Shown here: positions 1-8,028 of the stretch, one piece after another
How the letters are laid out: each line of letters opens with the position of its first letter
Numbering within the stretch: position 1 is the first letter of the stretch
NCBI RefSeq assembly: GCF_022808615.1
Contig: NZ_JAKZKS010000009.1
Coordinates: 1-64,000, forward strand
Source: Bacillus sp. FJAT-47783
Lineage (GTDB): Bacteria; Bacillota; Bacilli; Bacillales; Aeribacillaceae
Direction of reading: 5' to 3'
DNA: 64,000 nt
Position numbers and translations under genes: made by a program
Notes under the pieces: model-generated
Told to the model about the DNA's origin: nothing
Database searches by the model: none
What the model saw: only the letters and a program-made list of their open reading frames with translations

Positions 1-2
1 CC

Positions 3-251
3 ATATTATCAGGGATTTATGCCGCTTACGATATCCTTGGTGTAGAAAGCTATGAACAACTTACAAAGCAAATATATAAAAGCTATGATGATTCGCTCGT
101 TTTACGAAGAATGGTGGAAAAGCTGGATAACGAAAAACTTGATCTTATCGTCAAGCAGCTCGACGGTTACATAGGCGAAAAGTTGTTCCAACACACAAGG
201 CTAAACCCGATTAAAGTTGCAAGCTTTTTCCTACGCCCGTTTCTAACCTAA
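3..251 (+). CDS. C-terminal end of an unidentified protein (partial)
   Basis: An open frame enters from the left edge and ends at TAA 249-251, giving 82 residues. It begins ILSGIYAAYDILGVESYEQL and ends in a basic, aromatic tail (VASFFLRPFLT). It is rich in Leu, Lys and Asp and is probably helical. A good hairpin terminator follows at 294-321, which supports a real gene end. It converges with asnO. I do not recognise the family and assign no function. The part inside the window has no clear catalytic motif. Confidence 0.6.
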   Translation: MLSGIYAAYDILGVESYEQLTKQIYKSYDDSLVLRRMVEKLDNEKLDLIVKQLDGYIGEKLFQHTRLNPIKVASFFLRPFLT

Positions 252-293
252 TTCCGTGTAAACAAATAAATATTTTGACATCGAATTTATAAG

Positions 294-321
294 AAAAGGA
301 CAGCACGCTTGCTGTTCTTTT
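294..321 (+). terminator. Rho-independent terminator of the first gene
   Basis: AAAAGGACAGCA and TGCTGTTCTTTT form a 12-bp stem with one G-T pair and a 4-nt loop. It lies 43 bases after the stop codon at 251, and the stem runs into TCGTTTT. Confidence 0.7.
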
Positions 322-339
322 CGTTTTGGGCAAGCAGAA

Positions 340-415
340 AAAAAGCGAATCCGCAAGTCATACAAGATATACGCAAGTTCATAAAAAAAACGCAACCGCA
401 AGAGGGACGCGCTCA
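340..415. repeat. Degenerate CCGCAAGT / GAGGGACG intergenic repeat
   Basis: This stretch contains ATCCGCAAGT, CGCAAGTTC and GCAAGAGGGACG. A similar stretch at about 20395-20505 has ATCCGCAAGTTC, runs of A, and GCACGAGGGACG. The shared order of motifs suggests a dispersed, decayed intergenic repeat. No coding potential is seen. Confidence 0.35.
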
Positions 416-449
416 CACCTTTTTAGCTGAAAGCTTCTTAAGAACGAAA

Positions 450-585
450 CCGAGGCTGTCCGAAAAGTAGTATTTACGCCCCTAAATCTCAAAAGGTAGA
501 CCTAAAGAATGTTGATTTGACAGCATTCTTTAGGTCTTAATTTTGGATTATTTTACCCTAAAATCGAATTTTTAGACAGCCCCGG
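450..585. mobile_element. MITE-like element, GGGGCTGTCC family, copy 1
   Basis: The ends are imperfect inverted repeats: CCGAGGCTGTCCGAAAAG on the left, and CCGGGGCTGTCTAAAAA when the right end is read in reverse complement. The interior has no ORF. It shares blocks in the same order with 12728-12852 (GTATTTACG, AAAGAATGTTGATTT, ACCCTAAAAT against ACTCTAAAAT). The element abuts the asnO stop codon and may serve as its transcription end. The terminal sequence resembles that of several DDE-type insertion sequences of Bacillaceae, but the parent IS was not identified. Confidence 0.65.
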
Positions 586-590
586 TTTTT

Positions 591-2435
591 TTACTCAATG
601 TTTATTCGGTACTTTTCAAACCAAACATGAACTTGTGCCAAAAAGGCGAGCAGCTGAGGGCCGGTCATGAGCTGGCCGAACCACGGTGTTTGGAACGTTT
701 GTCCTTTTGAATCCATTAATTCGTTTAGTGCTTTTTTATTAAACAACTCGTGGAGAATCGAATCTTTATGTTGTAAAATCGAATTTAGCCATTTTAATAC
801 TCGTTTTGTATATTCGGGATGATGTGTTTTCGGGTATGGACTTTTTTTGCGGTACAATACTTCATCTGGAAGAGTTCCTTCTAATGCTTTTCGTAAAATT
901 CCTTTTTCACGATTGCCGTGCATTTTCATTTCCCACGGGACATTCCATACGTATTCTACTAGCCGATGATCAGCAAATGGAACCCGTACTTCAAGACTTG
1001 CGCCCATACTCATTCTGTCTTTTCTGTCTAATAATGTCGTCATAAACCAAATCATATTGATATAAAAAAGTTGTCGGCGCTTCGTCTCTTCTTCGGACTC
1101 TCCATCTAATACAGGTGTTTCATTAATGGATTCTCGTAATTTTTGAATCGAGTATTCTTTCAATTTTAATCTTTTTTGCCATTCTTCTGTAAATAAACCC
1201 ATTCTCTCTTCTGTTGAACGCATCCAAGGAAAGCCAGTTGATGCTAAATCTTCTTTACGATGGAACCATGGGTATCCCCCGAATATTTCATCCGCACATT
1301 CGCCTGATAAACTGACAACAAAATCTTGTTTTATTTCTCTACAAAACCAGAGTAAGGATGAATCAACATCCGCCATCCCCGGCAGATCACGAACGAGCAC
1401 TGCTTCTTCTAAATGTTCTATAAGTTCTTTTTGCGTAATCATACAATTATGGTGAATCGTTCGGAATGTCGAACTCATCTTTTGAATAAAAGAAGTATCG
1501 GAATTCGGTTGAAATTCATTCGCTTTAAAGTGCTCATCATTTCCTTCATAATCGATGGAATACGTATGCAACCTACCTTTCCCTTCTTTTTCAAAGGCTT
1601 TTGCGGCGATTGCCGTTATCGCACTTGAATCAACCCCACCGGAAAGAAATGTACATAAAGGGACATCGGATATGAGCTGTCTCGTTACAGCATCTGTCAA
1701 TAAAAAACGAATCTTTTCAACGGTTTCTGAAAAGGAGTCCTGATGCACATTACTTTCTACATTCCAGTATCGCCAAAGACGGAGACCTTCGCGAGAGAAC
1801 GTTAATGCATGGCCAGGCCTTAGTTCCTTTATTCCTTTAAAAACACCCGATCCTGGAGATCTTGATGGCCCAACTCCAAACACGTCTGATAATCCCTCAT
1901 CATTTACCACAGCCGAAATATCAGGATGGGCTAAAATCGCCTTTAATTCTGATCCAAAGAGGAGAGAGGGACCTTTTTGCGAATAAAATAACGGCTTTAC
2001 ACCAAGTCTGTCACGAGCTAAAAATAACGTCTGTTTATGTGAATCCCAAACGGCAAAAGCAAAAATACCGTTAAAGTAATCTACACACTTTTCATGCCAT
2101 TCTATATAAGCCGTTAACAATACTTCTGTATCCGAATGCCCTTCAAACGTATAACCTTTACGTAGCAATTCTTTTCTAATATCTTCAGTATTGTAAAGCT
2201 CCCCATTATAGCAAACCGTATACGTCCTTTCTCCTTTTTTACGAACCATCGGTTGCTTTCCACCAGTTGGATCGACGACAACGAGACGTTTATGTCCAAA
2301 AATCACATGTTCTTCCGCCCAAATATTCGTATCGTCTGGCCCACGTTTCGTTAACGTCTCCGTCATTTTCGACACGGACTTCTTCTCGTTTGCGAGTGGG
2401 TCTTTCATATGAACCCATCCTGCAATACCACACAT
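591..2435 (-). CDS. asnO: Asparagine synthetase (glutamine-hydrolysing), AsnO type
   Basis: Makes asparagine from aspartate, ATP and glutamine. An ATG lies three codons upstream at 2444, but AAGGAG abuts it. Starting at 2435 gives good spacing and places Cys2 (MCGIAG) at the N-terminus, as the class II amidotransferase nucleophile needs. The glutaminase domain covers about residues 2-210, with RGPD near residue 32. The ATP-pyrophosphatase motif SGGVDSS follows near residue 265. The 614 residues match B. subtilis AsnO, the sporulation-linked paralogue. The neighbours yisN, yisL and yisK are also the subtilis ones. A MITE lies right after the stop. Confidence 0.93.
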   Translation of the reverse strand: MCGIAGWVHMKDPLANEKKSVSKMTETLTKRGPDDTNIWAEEHVIFGHKRLVVVDPTGGKQPMVRKKGERTYTVCYNGELYNTEDIRKELLRKGYTFEGHSDTEVLLTAYIEWHEKCVDYFNGIFAFAVWDSHKQTLFLARDRLGVKPLFYSQKGPSLLFGSELKAILAHPDISAVVNDEGLSDVFGVGPSRSPGSGVFKGIKELRPGHALTFSREGLRLWRYWNVESNVHQDSFSETVEKIRFLLTDAVTRQLISDVPLCTFLSGGVDSSAITAIAAKAFEKEGKGRLHTYSIDYEGNDEHFKANEFQPNSDTSFIQKMSSTFRTIHHNCMITQKELIEHLEEAVLVRDLPGMADVDSSLLWFCREIKQDFVVSLSGECADEIFGGYPWFHRKEDLASTGFPWMRSTEERMGLFTEEWQKRLKLKEYSIQKLRESINETPVLDGESEEETKRRQLFYINMIWFMTTLLDRKDRMSMGASLEVRVPFADHRLVEYVWNVPWEMKMHGNREKGILRKALEGTLPDEVLYRKKSPYPKTHHPEYTKRVLKWLNSILQHKDSILHELFNKKALNELMDSKGQTFQTPWFGQLMTGPQLLAFLAQVHVWFEKYRINIE

Positions 2436-2705
2436 GCCAATCATCTCCTTCTCATGTTTCAGAACGGTATGGATCTATAAATGAAACTTTATATAGAGTG
2501 AAGCCTTTCTTTTCATTTCATTTTGAATGTTCTCTTAATGTTTTTTAGGCGAGGTCTCACCGTTAGTGATAACAACCACTTTATTTATGAAAAAATCATG
2601 TAGTTATTGTATGCAAGAGCCCATGTTGATTTGAGTTGTCTAAATGAATAAATTCCTTCACTTTTGTCCAAAACGATGAAAAAAGCTATTTGGAGGTGAA
2701 TGTTC

Positions 2706-3254
2706 GTGATTTCAGAAGCAAAGGATCAGTTATTACGCGAACAAAAACGTTCATACATAGTGGGTACCTTTCATCAAGATGAGACAGAATGCTTTTTATC
2801 CTCTGAAGACGATGAATACATTCCCTTGAACGAAATCCACTTCAAAGCCGTTGAAGTAAATTTAAATGGAAGATGGAAAAATGGTGAATGGCTTGGAGAT
2901 GGCTGTATTGATTTATGTGGAAACCATTATGAATTACAAGAAGGTGAAGTCATTCGCTTGAAGAAAAATTTAACTTACTGCTTTGAGCAAATGTTAGAAG
3001 AGCTGGCAGATACGAGTTTTATCATGTTTATTCATCACTTAAACAAACTTTCATTTTCAATATACGATTTCATCTATGGATATAACCAACGGATGTTTGA
3101 TCACAAAGGTGCTTCCATTTATGTATTTGATAATGAAGAAAAAATTTGTTCCGTCCAACACGTTTTCAAACGAACAAATGGTTTTTCAGACCGCTTCGAA
3201 TTTACGTTAAGCACTGGAGAGCGGAGTATCATTTCTACTTTCCAAAAGGAATAA
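2706..3254 (+). CDS. yisN: YisN-like protein (DUF2777 type), function unknown
   Basis: A soluble acidic protein of about 182 residues with no membrane segment and no known catalytic motif. It ends in a beta-rich part (YVFDNEEKICSVQHVF). I start it at GTG 2706: the strong ribosome site GGAGGTG (2692-2698) is 7 nt upstream of this GTG but touches the ATG at 2700. Identification as YisN rests on position between asnO and yisL and on general resemblance, not on a motif. It is transcribed divergently from asnO and converges on yisL at a shared terminator. Confidence 0.7.
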   Translation: MISEAKDQLLREQKRSYIVGTFHQDETECFLSSEDDEYIPLNEIHFKAVEVNLNGRWKNGEWLGDGCIDLCGNHYELQEGEVIRLKKNLTYCFEQMLEELADTSFIMFIHHLNKLSFSIYDFIYGYNQRMFDHKGASIYVFDNEEKICSVQHVFKRTNGFSDRFEFTLSTGERSIISTFQKE

Positions 3255-3274
3255 ACTTTCAGTGATTGACCGTC

Positions 3275-3306
3275 AAAAAAAAGCACTGGACGTACCCAGT
3301 GCTTTT
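3275..3306. terminator. Bidirectional terminator between yisN and yisL
   Basis: AAAAGCACTGG (3279-3289) pairs perfectly with CCAGTGCTTTT (3296-3306). A-tracts and T-tracts on both sides allow it to work for both converging genes. Confidence 0.8.
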
Positions 3307-3327
3307 CTCAAATGATTATTATACAAA

Positions 3328-3669
3328 CTACATTCCTAACGGTAAGCGGAATCCAAGTAAAATGACTAAAATTAATACAACCCAAAAACCGATATAAATT
3401 CCTTTTGATAAATTCCCTTTCGTTTTACGAATGAGAACCATTTCCATTAATCCGATTAAAACAATTGCTAACACCGTTTTTCCGATATATTCACCAACAA
3501 ATTTAGTCATTTGAAACACATTAAAGCGGAAAATAAGTTCAGCCCCTGTTGCAATGACAACTAAATAAAAAAGACGAACCGCCATATGTAGCCCTTTTGA
3601 ATATTTCGCAAATGCAATAAAGAATAAAATAAGTAAAATCACCCAAGACGTAATGTGAAGATGCGTCAT
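3328..3669 (-). CDS. yisL: YisL-like integral membrane protein (UPF0344)
   Basis: 113 residues with four hydrophobic segments (roughly 7-24, 30-50, 57-80 and 87-110), so a small polytopic membrane protein. The N-terminal MTHLHITSWVILLILFF and the spacing of segments fit the UPF0344/YisL family, close to its usual length. The synteny asnO-yisN-yisL-yisK agrees with B. subtilis. No biochemical role is established that I can name. It is read leftward and followed by the shared terminator with yisN. Confidence 0.8.
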   Translation of the reverse strand: MTHLHITSWVILLILFFIAFAKYSKGLHMAVRLFYLVVIATGAELIFRFNVFQMTKFVGEYIGKTVLAIVLIGLMEMVLIRKTKGNLSKGIYIGFWVVLILVILLGFRLPLGM

Positions 3670-3822
3670 TTATAAAACCTCCTTTTTAATAACTATTCTA
3701 AAATAATCTTAACAAAATTCGTATAAAAAACATAGTGCTTACCCTCGTTTCCCTACTCATTTTTCCTGTAAGATTCATAAAATCGACAAATAGTGTGATA
3801 AAAATCACTAATTCAATGAGTT

Positions 3823-3986
3823 CAGAAAAGCGCAAGCGCCTTGCTCAGCGTCAGACAAACATGTTCTACGACGAAAAGGCGCTCTTTGCCTTTATTGGAT
3901 GAAGGGTATTTGACTTCGAGAGAGTATAACAAAGCTCCATTCATTGCATTTTAACGCATTAGCGAATGTAAACTTTCTGAAACAAC
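3823..3986. repeat. Dispersed intergenic repeat (AGAAAAGCGCAAGCGCC family), copy 1
   Basis: Shares long near-identical blocks in order with 31588-31730: AGAAAAGCG, GCGCCTTGCTCA, GCTCTTTGCCTTTATTGG, ATGAAGG, TTTGAC.TCGAG, and AAACTTTCTGAAACAA. The start also matches 26465-26515. It has no ORF. It fills most of the gap between yisL and yisK; the remainder (3670-3822) shows nothing definite. Confidence 0.65.
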
Positions 3987-3987
3987 G

Positions 3988-4026
3988 AAAAAAGCAAAAT
4001 CGGTTCATCCGATTTCGCCTTTTTTA
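3988..4026 (-). terminator. Terminator of yisK
   Basis: On the minus strand GCGAAATCGG pairs with CCGATTTTGC around an ATGAA loop, followed by a run of T. It lies immediately after the yisK stop. Confidence 0.8.
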
Positions 4027-4932
4027 CTATTCTTTTACTTTGTTTTTAAGTGTACCGATTCCTTCAATCGTTACTTCGATTGTATCGCCACGTTGTAAGT
4101 ATTTAGGTGGTGTGAAGCCTTTTCCGACGCCTGCTGGTGTTCCAGTAGCAATGATGTCGCCCGGCTCTAATGTCGTCCCTTTGGAAATAACAGAAATAAT
4201 TTCTGGAATCGAAAAAATCATTTGTTCCGTATTCGCTTTTTGACGTATTTCACCATTTACTTTCGTTTCAATCATTAAGTGGTGAGGATGTGGTAATGAA
4301 GACTTATGTACAAGAACAGGTCCCATTGGACAAGATGTATCTAGACTTTTTCCTAATAAAAATTGCTTATGGCGACTTTGCAAGTCACGGGCAGTTATAT
4401 CATTCATAATCGTATACCCGAAAATATACTCCATTGCTTCATCTGGATGAATCCGCTTACCTTTCTTCCCGATGACAATCGCTAATTCTCCTTCATAATC
4501 TAATTGTTCCGTAACATCCGTGTGTGGATCAATTTCTTCTTCATGAGCTATAACGGTTGTCGGTGTTTTCGAAAAAAGCATCACATGTTTTGGGATGTCT
4601 TCCTCTGTTCCTAACTCTAATGCATGATCTCGATAATTTTTTCCCACACAAAAAATATTTTTCATCGGCCTCGGAATTGGGGCTAATAATTGAATGTCCG
4701 AAAATGAATAAACATAGGATTCCCTTTCTTCTTGCTTTTTCACTAATTCCATCAATGTTTCAATATAATTGACAAATTTATCTCCTTGCTTCATACATTC
4801 CACCATTGAGACTGGTGTGAATTCCTCATCGTATAACTTTTTCTCTGCTTTTTGAATATCAATGACAAATTCTTCTTCAAAGATGAGCCCTAAAAAATGC
4901 CGGCCGTGTATTTCTGCTGTAACGAATTTCAT
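4027..4932 (-). CDS. yisK: Fumarylacetoacetate hydrolase-family protein YisK
   Basis: 301 residues. The C-terminal two thirds is an FAH-fold domain with the typical motifs KNYRDHALELG, a metal-binding E-x-E in DYEGELAIVIGKKG, and GDIIATGTPAGVG. Family members are metal-dependent enzymes acting on 2-oxo acid substrates, and B. subtilis YisK has been linked to oxaloacetate decarboxylation. The start at 4932 (MKFVTAEI) is preferred over 4944 because GGGGGT precedes it, and it gives exactly the subtilis length. It is followed by its own terminator and preceded by a gene remnant. Confidence 0.87.
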   Translation of the reverse strand: MKFVTAEIHGRHFLGLIFEEEFVIDIQKAEKKLYDEEFTPVSMVECMKQGDKFVNYIETLMELVKKQEERESYVYSFSDIQLLAPIPRPMKNIFCVGKNYRDHALELGTEEDIPKHVMLFSKTPTTVIAHEEEIDPHTDVTEQLDYEGELAIVIGKKGKRIHPDEAMEYIFGYTIMNDITARDLQSRHKQFLLGKSLDTSCPMGPVLVHKSSLPHPHHLMIETKVNGEIRQKANTEQMIFSIPEIISVISKGTTLEPGDIIATGTPAGVGKGFTPPKYLQRGDTIEVTIEGIGTLKNKVKE

Positions 4933-4955
4933 ATTTACCCCCATTTTGTTTTAAA

Positions 4956-5160
4956 TCATTTCTTCTCATTCAATGCCGTTTGAATCATGACATCTTCTAC
5001 ATCTCTATGCTTACTATTCGCCAATACTTTACAAATTTCCTTTAAAAGTAACGGAGTTGTTTCAAAATTTTTAAATGGACTGACCACGGCCCATCCGTTT
5101 CGATTAATTTAGGTTTCCTTCCAATCGCTTTGTTAACTTGGTTAACCTTCTAGTAAACAT
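4956..5160 (-). pseudogene. Broken gene remnant upstream of yisK
   Basis: On the minus strand a frame ending at 4956-4958 encodes NGWAVVSPFKNFETTPLLLK, then a charged helix ending TALNEKK. An in-frame stop precedes it, and the sequence just upstream reads well in another frame (VNKAIGRKPKLIETDG), so a frameshift probably joins the two. No start or ribosome site belongs to the combined frame. The parent family is not recognised. The stretch between this remnant and the Spo0E-like gene is AT-rich with no other gene. Confidence 0.5.
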
Positions 5161-5385
5161 ATGGGAATTTTATTAATTTTTATTAAAGAATTACATTTTC
5201 TTCCGATAAAAATAATATATAATGATATTAATCCTATATAGAATGTGGATTAGCCTATACTGACTGATTTTTCACATTATTACCAACCCCATATGTGTAA
5301 ATAATTGTATAATAATGCTTTAGTCGATTAGTCATCTATTGTATAATATTTTTAATTCAACAGGCAGAAAGTTGGGTATGCAGTG

Positions 5386-5553
5386 ATGTCCATTAATCAA
5401 ATTGAAACGGTAAGGCTCAAATTAATTGAGACAGCTAAAAAATACGGAATGAATTCAACGAAAACGATTCAATGTAGCCAAGAACTTGATACATTACTAA
5501 TAGAAGAAATGCGTATGAAAAGGGAAGCAATGAAAAAAGCGAATGATTCATGA
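5386..5553 (+). CDS. yisI: Spo0E-like aspartyl-phosphate phosphatase (YisI type)
   Basis: 55 residues starting MSINQIETVRLKLIETAKKY, with the family signature SQELD near residue 30. Proteins of this family dephosphorylate Spo0A~P and delay sporulation. The small helical hairpin, the size and the SQxLD motif are visible, and its place just before gerPA is where B. subtilis has yisI. An in-frame GTG at 5383 is an alternative start; the ribosome site is weak for both. Confidence 0.85.
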   Translation: MSINQIETVRLKLIETAKKYGMNSTKTIQCSQELDTLLIEEMRMKREAMKKANDS

Positions 5554-5607
5554 ATTCATTGCCTCCTCTTTCTTTTTTTACCCCGGTTCATCTTCTTCCA
5601 TTTATAC

Positions 5608-5635
5608 ACCTCCTCTAACACTTCGACATACAATG
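5608..5635 (+). promoter_or_regulatory. Candidate sigma-K promoter of gerPA
   Basis: AC (5608-5609) is followed after 17 nt by CATACAATG (5627-5635), which differs from the sigma-K -10 consensus CATANNNTA at one base. It lies 38 nt before the gerPA start. gerP is a mother-cell operon under sigma-K in B. subtilis. Confidence 0.55.
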
Positions 5636-5673
5636 TATATCAAGACTAAAGCCTAAATTAAAGGGTGTTTTAA

Positions 5674-5895
5674 ATGCCAGCCATTGTTGGAGCATTCAAA
5701 GTTAACAGCGTCGGAACGAGCAGTGTCGTTCACGTTGGTGATGTTATTACTATTTCTCCTAATAGTGTCGTTAAAACATTTGCAGGTGCTGGGTCGTTCA
5801 ATACAGGTGACGGCTTATATGTAGTAAACCAAAATAGTGTCACAAACACATACGATAGTGATTTAGTTGACCAACCAATGGTACTAAACGCTTAG
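5674..5895 (+). CDS. gerPA: Spore germination protein GerPA
   Basis: 73 residues beginning [20 protein letters not shown]. Small Ser/Asn/Gly-rich proteins of this family are made in the mother cell and help nutrient germinants pass the spore coat. It is homologous to the two GerPF copies downstream. A clear ribosome site (AAAGGGTG) precedes the ATG, and a sigma-K-like promoter lies just upstream. First gene of gerPABCDE, 10 nt from gerPB. Confidence 0.9.
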   Translation: MPAIVGAFKVNSVGTSSVVHVGDVITISPNSVVKTFAGAGSFNTGDGLYVVNQNSVTNTYDSDLVDQPMVLNA

Positions 5896-5905
5896 GAGTG
5901 GAAGT

Positions 5906-6139
5906 ATGAATTTTTATATTCAACAATCGATTAATATTCAATATTTGCGTGTAGGCTCCGTCAGCAATTCTTCTGTTTTACAAATTGGAAGTGCCGGCAT
6001 GATTAAACCTCTTTCGAACCTTTATAATACAGGTGGTTTTACGGGACCTGCTCCGTTACCGAAAAAGCCAGGTGTTGGCGTTGTAGAGCCTAGCTCTGCT
6101 CAGACGTTAGTACCACTTCAACCACCGGCTAGTTCTTAG
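5906..6139 (+). CDS. gerPB: Spore germination protein GerPB
   Basis: 77 residues. MNFYIQQSINIQYLRVGSVS and the SSVLQIGSAGMIKPLSNLYN part match the GerPB type, with a Pro-rich C-terminus (GPAPLPKKPG onward). It is preceded by TAGGAGTGG. It belongs to the germinant-permeability group of coat-associated proteins and is co-transcribed with gerPA and gerPC. Confidence 0.9.
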   Translation: MNFYIQQSINIQYLRVGSVSNSSVLQIGSAGMIKPLSNLYNTGGFTGPAPLPKKPGVGVVEPSSAQTLVPLQPPASS

Positions 6140-6207
6140 GCATTCACCTAATTCCTCTCATCTGCATACAATACTAAGACTAATCATGCAGAGTGAGGTG
6201 ACCGGTG

Positions 6208-6831
6208 ATGAATTTCGACCCCTACCGCTTACAACAATATTTGGACCAATTGTACCAATATATTCTTCACCAAAGTGAGCGAATTGACTACTTAGAGAAA
6301 ACTCTGCATTCCTTGACGGACGAATTAGCTGAAATAAAACAAAAGCCTTACACCAATATAGAAAAAGTCGAATATAAATTCGATCAATTAAAAGTTGAAA
6401 CATTAGAAGGTGTGTTAAATATCGGTTTAAACCCAACAGACCCAGAGAGTATTGATCAATTTGATGTAGAGCAAAAAGGACTTCAAGTGAATGAAGTTCA
6501 AAAAGAAATAAAAAATCAAATTCAACAACAATGTCATACGAATGTGATGAATTATTTACAAAATGAATGCCCATCTAAAATAAATGAACTCGCTAAAAAA
6601 CATCATGTGAATATAGAGGAAACGTACCAATTTTTAATTATTGAAGACATTAAAAAGCAAATTGATGGGCGAATTATGTATTACTTACAATCACTCCGTA
6701 TTCATGAAAACGTTGATGTTAAACAGCAAGTAGAATTTGTTGAACGTAAAGTAAAACAAGACATTGAAAATTCCATTGTGTACTTCCTTCAAAAGATACC
6801 AAAAGAAATGAAAGGGGACAACACAGAATGA
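6208..6831 (+). CDS. gerPC: Spore germination protein GerPC
   Basis: 207 residues, charged and largely helical with a coiled-coil-like N-terminus (residues about 5-45), unlike the other small GerP proteins. This is characteristic of GerPC, the largest member of the operon. I start it at ATG 6208, since GAGGTG has better spacing to it than to the GTG at 6205. Its last codons overlap the gerPD start by 4 nt (ATGA), so the two are translationally coupled. Confidence 0.88.
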   Translation: MNFDPYRLQQYLDQLYQYILHQSERIDYLEKTLHSLTDELAEIKQKPYTNIEKVEYKFDQLKVETLEGVLNIGLNPTDPESIDQFDVEQKGLQVNEVQKEIKNQIQQQCHTNVMNYLQNECPSKINELAKKHHVNIEETYQFLIIEDIKKQIDGRIMYYLQSLRIHENVDVKQQVEFVERKVKQDIENSIVYFLQKIPKEMKGDNTE

Positions 6832-7004
6832 ATTACACCGTCGTGAATAAAGATTTATGTGTCGGCTTCGTCAATATCATTGGTGTCTCAAGCTCCTCCG
6901 TGTTTTTAATTGGGGATACGAATACGATCTCTTTATCTTCCATTTTTGATACGCCGCCAGAAGCATTAATCGTAGGCGCATTCGTGCCACTATCTCCAGA
7001 GTAA
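6828..7004 (+). CDS. gerPD: Spore germination protein GerPD
   Basis: 58 residues, MNYTVVNKDLCVGFVNIIGV, with the SSSSVFLIGDTNTISLSS core shared by GerP proteins. The start codon sits in the gerPC stop (ATGA), and its stop overlaps the gerPE start by one base (TAATG). The tight packing and the family core make the identification good despite the small size. Confidence 0.88.
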   Translation: MNYTVVNKDLCVGFVNIIGVSSSSVFLIGDTNTISLSSIFDTPPEALIVGAFVPLSPE

Positions 7005-7381
7005 TGAGACTTCTTAACCGGATCACAAATGTTCAAGCGGCGTATATTAACTCGGTCGGATTAAGCTCCGTTTTTCAAATCGGGGATTCATGTACCATTA
7101 CACCTACCGTCAAAGCTTTAGCTGTACAAAGGGAAGCTGACATATTTTTTGCACGAGAGGGAAACTTAAATGAATATCCGATTTTTTCGGAATCCATCCC
7201 ACAACCAACATTTACGGAAGATTTTCAAGGTGCGACACATAATGAATGTCCATCCATTCAAGTAAAAGGAGTCCGTGTTTTAGCGATTTCCTCGTCTGCT
7301 GTTGCCCATTTCGGTTCAACAGATGAAATCCGAGCGGAAGCCCGTGTGAAACATATTCGTCAATTATTACACGGAGAATGA
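7004..7381 (+). CDS. gerPE: Spore germination protein GerPE
   Basis: 125 residues. The N-terminal part (VQAAYINSVGLSSVFQIGDS) repeats the GerP core, and a longer C-terminal part carries the similar sequence VKGVRVLAISSSAVAHFGST, so the core may occur twice in this protein. It starts inside the gerPD stop. A strong terminator follows at 7390-7425, so the gerPF copies are not simply the end of this operon. Confidence 0.88.
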   Translation: MRLLNRITNVQAAYINSVGLSSVFQIGDSCTITPTVKALAVQREADIFFAREGNLNEYPIFSESIPQPTFTEDFQGATHNECPSIQVKGVRVLAISSSAVAHFGSTDEIRAEARVKHIRQLLHGE

Positions 7382-7389
7382 CCTTTTAT

Positions 7390-7425
7390 AAGCTCTTACT
7401 TTTTGAAAAAGTGAGAGCTTCTTCT
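7390..7425 (+). terminator. Terminator after gerPE
   Basis: AAGCTCTTACTTTTT and AAAAAGTGAGAGCTT form a long stem around a short loop, followed by CTTCTTGTT. It separates gerPABCDE from the two gerPF copies. Confidence 0.75.
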
Positions 7426-7457
7426 TGTTATAATCCTAACAGAATTGTTGATTCGGA

Positions 7458-7485
7458 ACTTGTTATCAAATGGATGCATATGATA
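7458..7485 (+). promoter_or_regulatory. Candidate sigma-K promoter of gerPF copy 1
   Basis: CATATGATA (7477-7485) is a perfect match to CATANNNTA. An AC at 7458-7459 lies 17 nt upstream, the same spacing as at gerPA. It is 31 nt before the gerPF ATG. Confidence 0.55.
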
Positions 7486-7516
7486 CAAGTAGTTCAAGAA
7501 AAAAAGGATGTTCGAA

Positions 7517-7735
7517 ATGCCCGCAATTGTAGGTCCTATTAAAATTAATGAAGTATCTGGTGGTGTTATTAACTTCGGTGATTCCTTTTATCTTTCACCG
7601 AAAAGTGCTGGGAAGAGCGTATCGGGTTCAGGGAGTGGTAATACTGGAGATTTCCAAATCATCAATAATGGTTTCAGTGTATCTAGCGGAATCGATCCTG
7701 ATATTAATGACCAAAACCAAACAGCGAATGCGTAA
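7517..7735 (+). CDS. gerPF: Spore germination protein GerPF, copy 1
   Basis: 72 residues, MPAIVGPIKINEVSGGVINF, then FGDSFYLSPKSAGKSVSGSG and a C-terminal NDQNQTANA. The start at 7517 is preferred over the ATG at 7508: AAAGGATG has proper spacing to it, and the family begins MPAIVG. It has its own sigma-K-like promoter and lies behind the gerPE terminator. Copy 2 downstream is clearly a duplicate. Confidence 0.9.
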   Translation: MPAIVGPIKINEVSGGVINFGDSFYLSPKSAGKSVSGSGSGNTGDFQIINNGFSVSSGIDPDINDQNQTANA

Positions 7736-7809
7736 TTCCATTATGACCCTAGAACGATTCAAATGTCCATGAATACACTAAGAATATACTATGAGAAAAG
7801 GTGTTTCAA

Positions 7810-8028
7810 ATGCCCGCAATCGTTGGTCCAATTAAAATTAATTCCGTTTCCGGAGGGATTATCAACTTCGGTGATTCCTTTTATCTTTCACCAAAATCTG
7901 CTGCTAAGTCCGTATCTGGTTCAGGTGGAGGGAATACTGGAGATTTCCATATTGTCAATAACGGCATTAGTGTGACAAATGGTATAGATCCAGATGTGAA
8001 TGATCAAAACCAGACGGCAAATGCTTAA
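7810..8028 (+). CDS. Spore germination protein GerPF, copy 2
   Basis: 72 residues, MPAIVGPIKINSVSGGIINF, identical to copy 1 over most of its length with scattered conservative changes (for example E/S, V/I, G/A). B. subtilis has a single gerPF. No terminator lies between the two copies, so they are probably co-transcribed. The terminator stem of this gene (AACCAGAC / GTCTGGTT) begins before its stop codon, so the 3' end of the coding sequence doubles as half of the hairpin. Confidence 0.87.
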   Translation: MPAIVGPIKINSVSGGIINFGDSFYLSPKSAAKSVSGSGGGNTGDFHIVNNGISVTNGIDPDVNDQNQTANA

